64,000 nucleotides of DNA from NCBI GenBank assembly GCA_025175895.1, contig CM046003.1, positions 94,501,172-94,565,171 on the forward strand, read 5' to 3'. Positions 32,612 to 43,362 of the stretch are shown here, in pieces (within the stretch, counting starts at the first letter, position 1; every line of letters starts with the position of its first letter). The position numbers were made by a program, and so were the translations under genes. The notes beneath the pieces are model-generated. The model worked only from the letters and a program-made list of their open reading frames with translations, was not told the origin of the DNA and made no database searches. The stretch is from Wurfbainia villosa (taxonomy: Eukaryota > Streptophyta > Magnoliopsida > Zingiberales > Zingiberaceae).

Positions 32612-33881
32612 AAAACTCCTAGGGTAGTCAACCATATGGACTTGACCTATATTATATCTTTGGTTGACTTAGGATGGCGGGACAACATTTTTAGAATAGT
32701 GTTGGGTGATGATAACGTGCCCATAAATAGTTAATGATGCTTAAATCATGATAATTAATGTAATTGCTATGTATGTTTGCAATCATGATTTATGATTTTG
32801 AAATTTGGCACGTCATCATGAGAAATAGGGTTAAATCATGCTTTAGGTGATAATTTGTTTATTATCATGACATAATACCTAATGCATGAGAATAATTCAA
32901 TGAATACATGTATTTCATGATCATAATATAGAATTAATTGATATATATCTTTATGATCATGAGGATTGTTAGGTTGATACTTAACCTTGATAGAATTGTA
33001 TAAATATTGGTTAAGTATATACAAATACCCCCTAGGATGCATCTCACACTCACCATAGGCTACCTTGATTGAAAACTTAGCATGAGTGAGATGTTAGGAT
33101 GATACAAATGTCCACTAATGCCTATGACATTTAGATGGTCATTTAAAGTATCAAAATAGCAATAATAGACCAATCATGGGGAAGGCTTATGTTTAATTCA
33201 TAGACATATTGTCCAAAGATCATGGTTGGATATTTCATAAGTTTTCAAAACAGTTTCTTACTTTAAAATCTGTGTATTCATGTTTTGAAATAATTGGATA
33301 CAAAACTAGGTGTTAAAATGGATACTAACATGCTCAAAAACTAGTGGTTTTTAAAGCCTTTAGAATTTTGGCTAATCTAGGAAAATATAATGATTTTTCT
33401 TGATAAACTATTTTTCATTGATAGATATACTTACAAGAAATATGTTCCCCAAATTTCATGATTTTTCAAATTTTTTGGATTTTTTAATGCATTTTAAAAT
33501 TCATACGAAAATCAATTTTGGAATCCATTATGCCGATCATTGCATCATCATTTAGCTAAAAATATTTTCTAAATTCAGATTTTAAACATGTTTTTGGTAT
33601 TTTCCTTCTATTAGACTTGATGTCATGGGTTTATAAATTAGGATTAATCTTTTTTATGGTGTCAAAGGGGGAGAAATATATGTTTAAGTAACGGGGAATA
33701 TATTTTGGGGAGAAATGATGATATTTAAGATAGGGGGAGAAAATTTAAAAATTTATATGGGGAGTTTCATGGATTAAGGGGGAGTTGCATGTTGCTATAT
33801 CATGTTTATGTTTACATGCTTTCTTACCTTAGAATTTTCATCAAAATGTTTTTACCTAACTTAAACGGATTGCCACACATC
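32612..33881 (+). other. Non-coding 3' part of D1 with repeated purine tracts
   Basis: 1.27 kb, AT-rich, no coding capacity. GGGGGAG-like tracts recur near 33666, 33735 and 33778 before the final tract. The pol genes of a full Sirevirus would be expected about here but no remnant is recognisable. Confidence 0.75.
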
Positions 33882-33895
33882 AAAAAGGGGGAGAT
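33882..33895 (+). other. Polypurine tract of D1
   Basis: aaaaagggggagat immediately before the right LTR; identical to the B tract in minus orientation. Confidence 0.92.
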
Positions 33896-35120
33896 TGTTA
33901 GGGCAATCTCTTGTCATGATAAGGTTTTGATGTGTGTGGCAAAGGGTTTAAGTTAGGATGATATTGTTATTTGATATGTGCGTTGGAGTCTTGCAGGACT
34001 TAGTAATTCGCACATGGAGCCTTGGCGGGTTCACCCTCACAACCTCGGTCCTTGAGTCGGTGAAGGATGACTTTGCGAAAGTCGTGCGCTTGGAGCATCC
34101 GAGGGACCGCCGGATGAGATGACTTGAAGTGAAGCCAAGGAAGCAGACTTCGGAGGCAAGAGACGCGAAGGAGCATTGCAGAACCGTGCGCCTGATGCTG
34201 CCGAGGGGCGTGGCCGCGAACGAAGAGAGCTTCGGCGAGGGACTTCGAGTGAGATGAGAGAATGAAGTGAAATGTAAGTAGCTCATTAGGTGAACTTGGC
34301 TGAATGGCTGAGTGTTGGAGACTTGACCACAAGGGTTAAGGTTTACCCGACCGCCGGAAGCTCAAACTTATGTTAAGTTTGAGTTTCACATAACACCGAT
34401 CACATGGAATGGCAATGATCGCTTCCGAGTCGAGTGGGTTCGACCGTATCCGATCGATAGGTTTATGCCAGCAGCCGATCGCTATGGAATGGCGATCGCC
34501 GAGGATATCGCGCGCATTAACCGCCAGAGCCGATCGGCGGTCGACTACGGAGGCGCGAATGATCGGGTGAGGTCCATCAGTCGACTACCAAGAGTTCCGT
34601 TGGACTACAACGGTCGGGATACGATGTGTTCAAGGTGTAGTGACGCGCGATCGCCATGGGCGTGATCGTTGGCGCCAACGGAAGAAATCAGCCCTCTCTA
34701 TAAAAAGAGAGGGTGTGAGCCTTTGAGAGGCTAATACTTATGCTCTAAGTGATCTTCCTAGTGCCCCACAAGCTCTAAACTCTTCTTACTTATTTTTACT
34801 CCATTCTTATTGTAAGAAGAGTGATCTTGATTGTAAAGGTTACCTCCACCTAGCTTGGTGCAAAGGAGAGACCAATAGCGATTGGCTTTGGAGGAGTGAT
34901 TCACCTTGGATGAATCAGACCGTGGATTAGCGGCGTAGCCATGAACCACGTTACATCTTCTTTGTTAGCGTTTATATTTTCATTTATTGCTTTGTCTTTA
35001 TTGTTTATGCTTCCGCTTGCGCTAACGATTGTGTAAACGAGAAAACGAACGAGAGAATTCCGACATCCATCGTAAGAGGGTTATTCACCCCCCCTCTAGC
35101 CGGCCAATCGATCCCCTACA
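33896..35120 (+). repeat. Right LTR of D1 (1225 bp)
   Basis: Begins tgttagggcaatctc and ends gatcccctaca. The inverted-repeat TATA is at 34692-34713. The U3 window about 34389-34665 differs from the left LTR by many substitutions and indels. Confidence 0.94.
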
Positions 35121-35125
35121 AGTTT

Positions 35126-36028
35126 GATATGAAGAACTTGGGAGAAGTGGGACACATCCTTGGGATCAAGATTATAAGGGATCGCAAGAAAAGGATGTTG
35201 TGCTTATCTCAAGCTTCATACATAGACACCATAATGGATCGTTTTAGCATGCAGAACTCCAATAAATGTTTTCTACCTTTCAGGCATGGAGTTCCTTTAT
35301 CTAATGAGATGTGTCCTAGAACATCTAAGGAGATAGAGGAGATGAAGGCGGTTCCTTATGCTTCAGCAGTAGGAAGCCTCATGTATACAATGCTATGTAC
35401 GAGACCGGATATCTGCTTTGTCGTTGGCATGGTTAGCAGATATCAGAGTAATCCAGGACAGGGACATTGGACTGCGGTAAAATATATATTGAAGTACCTG
35501 AGAAGGACTAGGGATTATATGCTGGTCTACCAAGCAGATCAATTACTCCCTGTGGGTTACACAGATTCCGACTTCCAATCAGATAGGGATAACAATAAGT
35601 CTACCTCAGGTTTTGTGTTTACTTTGGGAGGTGAAGCCATTGTATGGAGAAGTGTCAAGTAGAAATGCGTGGCAGACTCTACCATGGAAGCTAAGTATGT
35701 GGCAGCCTCTGAGGCGACCAAAGAAGTTGTATGACTCAGAAACTTCTTGATGGACTTGGATGTGATTCCTGGTTTGCCCAGAACTATCACAATTTATTGT
35801 GATAATAGTGGTGCAGTTGCAAACTCGAAGGAACCACGAGCCCATAAGGCAAGTAAACATATAGAGCTCAAGTACCACCTGATACGAGAAATCGTAAAGC
35901 GAGGAGAAGTTACTGTGACCAAGATTGCATCAGAGGATAACCTGACAGATCCTTTCACTAAGGCCCTTCCAGCGAGAGCTTTTGATAGGCATGTGGAGGG
36001 AATGAGAATCAGATGTATGACAGTATGA
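35126..36028 (+). pseudogene. Element A RT and RNase H, part 4
   Basis: Resumes A's polyprotein with FDMKNLGEVGHILGIKI, through the RT thumb/connection (AVGSLMYTMLCTRPDI, GHWTAVKYILKYLRRT) into RNase H (YTDSDFQSD, TMEAKY, YCDNSGAVANSKEPRAHK) and ends at the natural TGA after CMTV. Two nonsense codons interrupt it: TAG at 35660 where Gln is usual and TGA at 35732 where Trp is usual. Reading frame is otherwise kept. Confidence 0.9.
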
Positions 36029-36045
36029 GGACAACATAGTCTTTT

Positions 36046-36061
36046 AGTATAAGTGGGAGAT
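36046..36061 (+). other. Polypurine tract of element A
   Basis: agtataagtgggagat ends at the right LTR. Confidence 0.85.
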
Positions 36062-36941
36062 GGTTGGGATGTATACTGAAAAGTCTATCTTTTGTATGAA
36101 CATCTTTATTTTTGAAATAAGAATCACATGATCATTATTTACATATTTATGGTTATGCATATTGTCTAATACATTACATTGTAGATAACATGATGTGTAG
36201 TGTCACATGGGAGATTATGTTATCAGTTCCTTGCAAAGTTAAGTAAATGCTCACAACCTAGATGGTCATGAACAAACCATTGGAATGGTTGTAGTGTGAT
36301 TTGGTATTGGTTTGTCTTGGCCATTGAATTACACTAGTACACTTTGTGTGTATTGAGCAGGACCGACTTAGAAGTGATTCAATTTATTGCTGACTGCAAA
36401 ATCGAATCGGACCTCAGATATTATGTTGTGCATACTCTTAATCCCGATATAATAACGGGCGCATATACTTAGTATTCATTTCTTTGATTTACCAATGGGC
36501 GAGATTTATAGAGTAAATCGATAGGCTCGGTAAGTTGGGAAATGATATTATTTATATGGTGTGTCGTTGATTATATGAGGAAACCATGTCATATATATTA
36601 GGATGATGATGTCCCCTTGAGGAGCTCATAAGGTTCATGTAAACCCTGCAGGTGGACTTGGTCCGACATGATGATAAGGTTGAGTAGTACTACTCATGGA
36701 GTTAGATGTTGATTAATTAATCGATGAACATTCGAGATCTTAAACACGGGGAGATATATGTATAAATAATATATGAAGCCCATATTAATGGGGGTTGGTG
36801 AGGTAGATCAATGATAATCCTCTAGTGGAACGAATTATCATTAATGGATCGAACTTTATGTGGGCTTGATCCATTGGGTGGCCAAGATCCAACTCCTCCT
36901 CATGGTCCCTATCGTAGCCTATTAAAACCCTCATGAAGCCT

Positions 36942-37128
36942 AGATCCAATGATGGAAAATGAAACTCTAAGATCCGAAGGTGGAGATTAAATCTCGAGAT
37001 CCAATGGTGGAGATTAAATCTTTAGATCCGATGGTGGAGATTAAAACTCTAGATCCTACGGTTGAGATTAAATCCCTAGATTCGATGGATGAGATTAAAT
37101 TCCTGGATTCGACGGTGGAGATTAAAGG
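36942..37128. repeat. 27-bp tandem repeat in the right A LTR
   Basis: Same array and register as 11117-11303, with independent point changes. It lies upstream of TATAAATA. Confidence 0.9.
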
Positions 37129-37145
37129 AGGTTTAAGCCTAACTC

Positions 37146-37153
37146 TATAAATA
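37146..37153 (+). promoter_or_regulatory. TATA box of the right A LTR
   Basis: TATAAATA, 18 bp after the tandem array. Confidence 0.65.
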
Positions 37154-37946
37154 TAGGGTAAGGGTTGGGCGGCAACAACAATCTTGGAGATTATTGCTTT
37201 GAGCGGCTAGGGTTTGGAGAGCTTTGGACGGCTAGGGTTTGGTGGAGACTTTTGCGGCAAGACCTTCTCCTTCCTAGGGTTTTGGTCGGCGCCCCTTTCC
37301 TTTTCTCAACCTTGGCCGGCGCTCAACCTCTTCTTCCTCTTCTCCTTGGCCGGTGGAAACAAGGGTAAGGGTGGTTCCTTGGAGCTCTTGGTCGGCGCCC
37401 ACTTCCTCCTCTATTCCTTGGCCGGCGGCATCATCAAGTCTATTGACTTGGTGGCCGGTCTTAAATAGGGATGAGTTTCGTTTCTATAATTCCTCTTGTT
37501 CGGAGCGAGCAAGGAAAGAAGTTCGTGATCTAGGAGGCTTCATCTCTTGGAGGACCGTTGCCCACATAACGTCCAAGAGGAGGATAGGACATACGATAGA
37601 AGATCTTGAGGTAAACAAGAGGTATAAATATTGTTTTATTTTCCTTGTTTATTTCTTTGTATATTGTATGTATGGCATGTGGCTAAATTTACTTGGACCC
37701 CGAATACAAACACAAAAATCAGCGATCCGTACATCGTCTATTCCGCGGCTATTCGATGGATAGAGGTAGGTTGCTTGAACAACAAGTTTGTTCAAGTGAC
37801 CACTCTAATCGGAGAGCACGATGATGGAACGATAGCTTGGGTAATCCTTAATTATCATGGATTAATTTTTTTAATCCAAGGACGAAGACAAGATCGCCAT
37901 GAACAAGCAACTGAGTTAAAGTGGGAAGCGAAGTTTCCTACCTTCA

Positions 37947-38339
37947 CCTACTTATTCGAAAATCTTATCCCAACATGGTAACTTGGCTCTTGAATGCACG
38001 CACCAGTCGACTACTCTTATTGCCAATCGATTGGACCAATCGACTACTGATTCCTCCCAGTCAACTGTTATACTTGAGTTTCCATCCAGTCGCCTGCATC
38101 ACAAGATCAGTGCAAAGTATACAACAAAATAATCATGATAGTCGTTTGACCATCCGATCTCAACTTTAGCATTCCCCCAGAAGCCTTAGTCGGATCGACA
38201 CCTAAGGTTGTCCCCTTACAGAGGACGCGTCCTTACCACCGCTCCTCACACAGAGCTTACCTTGGGTCACTTACCTGTTGCTTAGCATCTGATTCTCTTG
38301 ACATCTTTGATCTTGGCTAAGGCTACTCATGTCACACCC
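37947..38339 (-). repeat. B-like LTR end, first half (split by F)
   Basis: Sequence such as ccatccgatctcaac, gccttagtcggatcg, a tgtccccttacagaggacgcg stretch and clustered variants of CAGTCGACTG resembles the inner part of the B LTR (for example 16640-16760). Together with 41466-41571, once F and one target duplication are removed, it forms the end of one LTR. Element A abuts it at 37946. Confidence 0.65.
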
Positions 38340-40151
38340 CGAGAGTATATATGTTCATCAATCGGATGGTACCCTCTTGTGACAATATAAGATACAATAC
38401 CAATATACTGCCCAAATAGCTGCTATCACAAATAAACCATAAATCATAGCGGAATATACTGACAAATAATAAAAATACAATGACTCAAATACATACATAC
38501 CGGTACGACTTGATACAACAAGGAATCATAATCGGAACCAATATCCAACCAAATTCATAATAAAAGTCAAATACATACAACACAACAATGAACCAAAAAT
38601 GCGAAACAACATATGATAAAATCCCAAAACGCACAATCCAAAGTAATACAACGACAATATGGATTACAATCCAAATACTCAAGGTGTGATGGGATCAGCT
38701 GGCGGTGCTCCGAGTATCCAAGGAATCTTTTACCTGTTACTTGGGCGACAAGAAACTCAGGGTCTGTGATGGTGAGTATAAAACTCAGCTATAATATGAA
38801 AAAAATACATGTATATCATATATCATATGACAGTCAACCATATACAGTCTAAGGGTACAATAAATAATCACCAGTATAATATAACCAATGCGTATACTAA
38901 AAGGATCAACTGAACAACACAAGGTACTGTCATACCTAGAGCTCTGCCGCTTTACAACTCATACAACCTGAACACATAAGTCACAAGATAACCAATACAA
39001 CATGAAAGAACATCACTAAGCATGTAATCAACACACTGCCTTATGAACTTATAAGCAACATCATCAATGTACCTAATCAGCCCTATACAACATCATAATA
39101 CTTATCATAGGCGTACAACAGTTTGGTCCAACTCATATACTGATATCTCACACACAACAGTATAGATCATGCAAATAATATGCAGGATGATGTACAACCA
39201 AATGTAATAAACATAGCACAACCAAATGCAACAACACAACAAGCGCATATAGACTGTATCTATATATACTGATCACACTCACATACATATATATACATAA
39301 ATATGTATGTGTATATATGCAAATGCCCTCACACATGACAATGCAAATGCATGGTTATGCCTACACACCCCACTCGCTACCACGATCCCAGTATGACTTA
39401 GGTGGCACGACATGACAACTGTCCCAACTTAACAACAATCACTACTCTCGAGTGGCTGAGTGGACAGTATAAATAAGTAGCGATAAGCTAAAGAGCTATA
39501 AGCTACACAACGAGGGTCCCTGCTGCTGGCCACTCCGATTGACACTACCCATGAGTGGTCGAGTGTCACACACACAAAACAACTGCACGCAACTCCAACT
39601 ATCACTATCAATAGTGGTCGAGTGCGACATAACAAATGAACTGCCCTCACACCAGTTACTACTACCACGAGTAACCGTGAAGGCAGAATGACCGACGACT
39701 CTCTCAATCACAAGGGAGACCAAGTCGCCAACATACATGTAAATAAAATGAATGCACAACTACACATACGTACCTCCACAACACATTCTCTATCCTATAG
39801 AGAGTCATACACACCTACCAATCGATCATGCTAGGACCTCCAGTCTATAACGATACACTGTCAACAACCCACACTACCATGTACAAACATATGATCCGTA
39901 ATAGTTATACAACGAAAGATAAGATGATACAACAACCAACTCTACATTAAGGATATCACCCACCCCCGGATGATTATTCCTGATGACATGAGTCAAATCA
40001 ACAACCATACCCAGCTATATACACATGGTTAAGCATCTAAAGATCCACATATCATAACATTGATAATTTATAGCAACGATAAACGAAATATAATAACAAC
40101 AACAATATATCTCAAAGTGCAAAGACTAAATATTAAACACAGAATAATATG

Positions 40152-41062
40152 AGTGGAGTCATGTCCGAATCTCTATCCCAAATCAACTTCCTTCAAGTTC
40201 AATCCCATTCCCGTGCATCTCACCTGGAACAATTTTATCCTTCAATTTCTCAGAGACTATAAAATAGTCAATCCTCATTCTTTTACCTCGATATTTGCCA
40301 ACAGATTGCCATACCATGAAAAGCCTCCTTCCATATCTTTCTCCTCGTGGCGAAATCGATAAGCATCAATCAGTTTCCCTTGAGTTAGTATGTTGTCGAA
40401 TCGACGCCTCTCTGCTAAGGTAAATCCTGGTTGTCCACAATCCTCTTTATGTGGAGGAATGTACCCATTGAGCTTTGCATTACTAAAGAACTCAGAATGG
40501 CTGACATCAATTTCTTGGTGGCTCACGTTTAGATCTCCACACCAGATCAACGGCTTCTCAATTTATAGAACTCAAGAATTCTTTTATCCCACTTCCGTCT
40601 TCTTATAAATGAGTTTTCCTCCTCTTTCCAACCATTATTAGGTGAGTAAGTATTCAGAAAAAAAAACATGAGCCAAATTCAAGTAAAATCACCCGGCCAT
40701 CTGGTTCATGTTTTGTACCCCATGAATCGCATCAATGGAACAAAGTGACAAAACCTTTATACATTGTGCACAATGTTGGATTCCAGAAGTTAAAATTGGC
40801 CTGACCGGTCCAGTGAGAAATAAGCCTTCTTTGGCTCAAGTTCCTTTTTGCAAAGCAACGCAGTTCCACCATACTTGGAATATGAAAGATTCTCGAAATG
40901 GAGGATTTGATAAAGCCCGCAACAGTACCTCCTGAAAGCAGATGACATCAGGATCCAGAGACTGGACGAGGCGGGAGAACTCGGGCCAGTTGTTCTTGGC
41001 GAGTTAAGGAGACTATTGTCGTTCCAGGTCAAGAACTTCAGTGGTGGCGTAACGCTTGGGAG
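40152..41062 (-). pseudogene. Captured exonuclease III / AP-endonuclease retrocopy, broken
   Basis: The minus strand gives a plant exonuclease III-type (EEP-fold) AP endonuclease in order: TPPLKFLTWN near 41040; VQSLDPDVICFQEV; SKYGGTALL and KKAYFSLDRS near 40830-40860; PDGRVILLEF near 40690; WKEEEN near 40625; the catalytic-site segment IWCGDLNVSHQEIDVSH near 40540; CGQPGFTLAERRRF; GGFSWYGN; and RMRIDYFIVSEKLK near 40260. Host enzymes of this class cut DNA at abasic sites. Adjacent exons run together without introns, so it derives from a spliced RNA. Part of the segment after ICFQEV is missing, several frameshifts and stops occur, and the SDHCP end is absent. It cannot make an active enzyme. 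Confidence 0.85.
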
Positions 41063-41238
41063 GAGTCGAGCATGGGAATGAGAGGAATCGCGGCGGCACG
41101 AGCTCGGCGGCGGCGATGAAGAGGAGAAGGAGAAGAACGAACGGGAGAAGAGGGCAATCGCGAGGAGAAAAGAGAGGAAATCGGAAATTTTCGGCGATGA
41201 AGAAATCGAAAGCTTAGGAAATTAATACCTAGGTTCCC

Positions 41239-41246
41239 TATTTATA
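41239..41246 (-). promoter_or_regulatory. TATA box of LTR F
   Basis: Minus strand TATAAATA, with a C/T-rich leader downstream and the captured gene starting about 180 bp further on. Confidence 0.6.
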
Positions 41247-41465
41247 GCATAGGTTTAGGGTTTAATTAAACCTTTGCTAAATCCTTCATTAATCTTATTA
41301 AACCAAAGTATTTTTATAAAGCCTACTCAACCTTTTCACACGATCAACCATATCAAGTCGATCTAAATCCCGAAAAAATCTCAAAAATTCTATACAATAA
41401 ATTTCTAGTTTAACCTGTGCTATTTTATTATTATTTTATTTATTTTCCTGATATCTTACAACTCA

Positions 41466-41571
41466 ATTCTTGCACACTTATTACAACACATAAAATAACA
41501 ATATGACTTAACTTTGAACCTTTGCTATTATTAAAACTCAAATTCGATTATCTTGTGCTCCTGCACCAACA
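41466..41571 (-). repeat. B-like LTR end, second half
   Basis: Ends attcgattatcttgtgctcc then tgcaccaaca, like the B LTR ends (16940-16982). E-family internal sequence follows directly, without the expected purine tract. Confidence 0.7.
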
Positions 41572-43362
41572 CCTTTAAGTTAGACTAACAATAACTCAAA
41601 CTTAACTCTTCTAATGCCAAAGCATAATGAAGGTTTACCTAACTTAAACCTCACTTTATCCCCCTTTGGCATACATCAAAATCCTACTAAGGTTTTCAAT
41701 GTTTCATCTCCCATGAAATCCTACATTCTCCCCCTTGTTCAAAATCATCTAGGATATCTTTACTCTTCTTAATGATAAATCCCATATCACTAAATGAGAG
41801 ACAATCCATAATGAAGATACCTAAACTCTCATTTCTCCCCTTTGTAATCAAAATTGTATCCATCATCCCTTGATGGATACACTCTCCCCCTAAAGGTTTG
41901 CTCTCCCTTGACCATTGCATCAATAATATCCTTGGAGAGTTCCCAAGCCTATAAGAAACTTAAACCATCAGAAATAAGGGTAAAAGTTCAAATTTGAACT
42001 TTAGTCTCCCTTAAAATTTGATACTCCACCCTAAATAAATCTTCAGATCATTTTCAATGATAATTTAACACTTTCAATATTGTTCAAAGTATTTTCTAGG
42101 ATTAGGAGACGTTAGGGTAGCCTAACATTGTTGATAAATGGCTAAACAAATCTTATTTAGTTGAAATCAGACCTGACAGTCGACTAGTTTGAGCTACCAG
42201 TCGACTAAACTACCATCAGTCAACTGCCCAAAGTGACAGTCAACAGATTTCTATAAATGCAGACATCAGACTTCAGATACGAAATTGAAAAATATATAAG
42301 GAAATATACGTATTTTGAAAAATCTTGAAAATTCATACGTACATTACTTACATGAAATATAATAGGTGAAAAAAATAATTTTAAATTAAAATACCTATTA
42401 AATTGTAAAATTGGTACAAAGTTAAAATCATTGAAAACTTTAATGTTTTTGCGTAATTTTGTGCCAACTTATTTAATGGTGATTGTTATCAAAAGATAGA
42501 CTTCACTAAGGTTTTCTAAAATATTTTTGAAATGTTTTTCAAAATCTATATTGAATCATAGTCTATGAGCTAGATGTACATGACTTGTACATTAGCTTTC
42601 CTCATGATCTATCAATGTCATATTATGAGTTTGAGTTCATCTAAATGCAACATCTATACACCTTGAACTTAACCCATTTCTTAATATCTCACATGTGTCT
42701 AGAGTCCATCAATATATACACATATTAATTTAATATTTTTGTGGGATGTGAGTTTTTGTTCTTCCTAATCTAAGGGTCCATATATCTTATCTAGGCAACT
42801 CTATTTGATTCCCCTATCATGGGACTTCAAATCATATCATTGTCCTTAATTTCATTTTAATTATCCTAAATGCATGAATGATGACCATGACATAAAAATG
42901 TATATAATTTAAAATATTTTCTAATAATCATGATGTTATGGTACTATAAAATTTTAATCTAAGCATAAACATAATATTATCAAATGATCATATTAAGTAT
43001 GATGTTATGACATAACATATGATAAACAAAACATGACAATTTTATAATATCAAGGTATATAAGTTTTAAGCCCAATTTGTCATTTTCTAGGATTATACCA
43101 TTTTTACCATAATAACTCAATTTTCCAAGTGTATCAAAAATCCAAAAATGACACACTATAGCTCTAAAATATAATTGTGCTAATTATGATTGATTTTTCA
43201 AACTTCTTAAATTTTGTTGGTACATCCTAAAATCCTTTAGGATATAAAATTCTCATCTTATTTCTAAGGTGCCCCATTACCTTGAAAATTGCCTAAATTG
43301 TCAACTTTACTATGGTTAGGTTAACTATCCATCTATTTAAGATTGACACATCCTAAACCCAT
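41572..43362 (-). other. Non-coding 3' part of E1
   Basis: 1.8 kb without coding capacity, parallel to 48516-50332 in E2. Contains several minus-strand AAGGGGGA-like tracts (plus strand near 41658, 41727 and 41884) and a cluster of CAGTCGACTG variants at about 42176-42245. Confidence 0.7.

Larger units (their letters stand above)
29613..35120 (+). mobile_element. Element D1: gag-only LTR retrotransposon (5508 bp)
   Basis: LTRs 29613-30815 and 33896-35120, 5-bp target duplication agttt (29608-29612 and 35121-35125), primer-binding site, purine tract and a single intact 577-residue Gag-like gene. The 3.08-kb internal region has no protease, integrase, RT or RNase H. This TR-GAG layout parallels B. 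A's RT reads straight on after the right duplication (FDMKNLGEV). It is the best-preserved element of the window. Confidence 0.95.
10210..37946 (+). mobile_element. Element A: decayed Ty1/copia retrotransposon with three nested insertions
   Basis: Two matching LTRs (10210-12096 and 36062-37946), a tRNA-Met-type primer-binding site at 12099 and a purine tract at 36046-36061 bound a copia internal region in the order gag, protease, integrase, reverse transcriptase, RNase H. Elements B, C1 and D1 lie inside the reverse transcriptase part. Without them A would be roughly 8.7 kb. The coding sequence has many stops and frameshifts, so A is the oldest layer here. No target duplication can be checked because the left side continues into another A copy. 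The lineage is Tork/TAR-like by its gag, not certain. Confidence 0.9.
36062..37946 (+). repeat. Right LTR of element A (1885 bp)
   Basis: Pairs with 10210-12096. Its first base is G instead of T. Ends cctaccttca at 37946, after which B-like LTR sequence follows. Contains the 27-bp array and a TATA box. Confidence 0.92.
38340..41460 (-). mobile_element. Element F: solo LTR (3121 bp) carrying a captured host gene
   Basis: Termini on the minus strand are TGTAAGATAT and GGGGTGTGACA, flanked by a perfect 5-bp duplication actca (38335-38339 and 41461-41465). The ...gtgtgaca end is typical of plant Ty3/gypsy chromovirus (Tekay/Del-like) LTRs. No internal region, primer-binding site or second LTR is present, so it is a solo LTR left by LTR-LTR recombination. 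A minus-strand TATA box is at 41239-41246. An intronless exonuclease III-like sequence lies just downstream. The lineage is inferred from LTR ends only. Confidence 0.85.

Noticed and set aside
32612..33881. Envelope-like or hidden pol gene in the 3' part of D1
   Set aside because: Checked the plus strand for protease, integrase, RT and RNase H motifs and for long frames; none seen.
34465..34665. Plus-strand frame in the D1 right LTR
   Set aside because: Lies in the hypervariable U3 window and is absent from the left LTR, so it is chance.
37353..37763. 136-codon frames in the A LTR leaders (also 11503-11913)
   Set aside because: Present in both LTRs of one element and downstream of the TATA box, with no conserved domain and no purine/pyrimidine bias of coding sequence. 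Treated as leader.
40152..41062. Exonuclease III copy as a working host gene
   Set aside because: Frameshifts, stops, a missing central segment and a missing C-terminal SDHCP region; it sits inside a transposon LTR.
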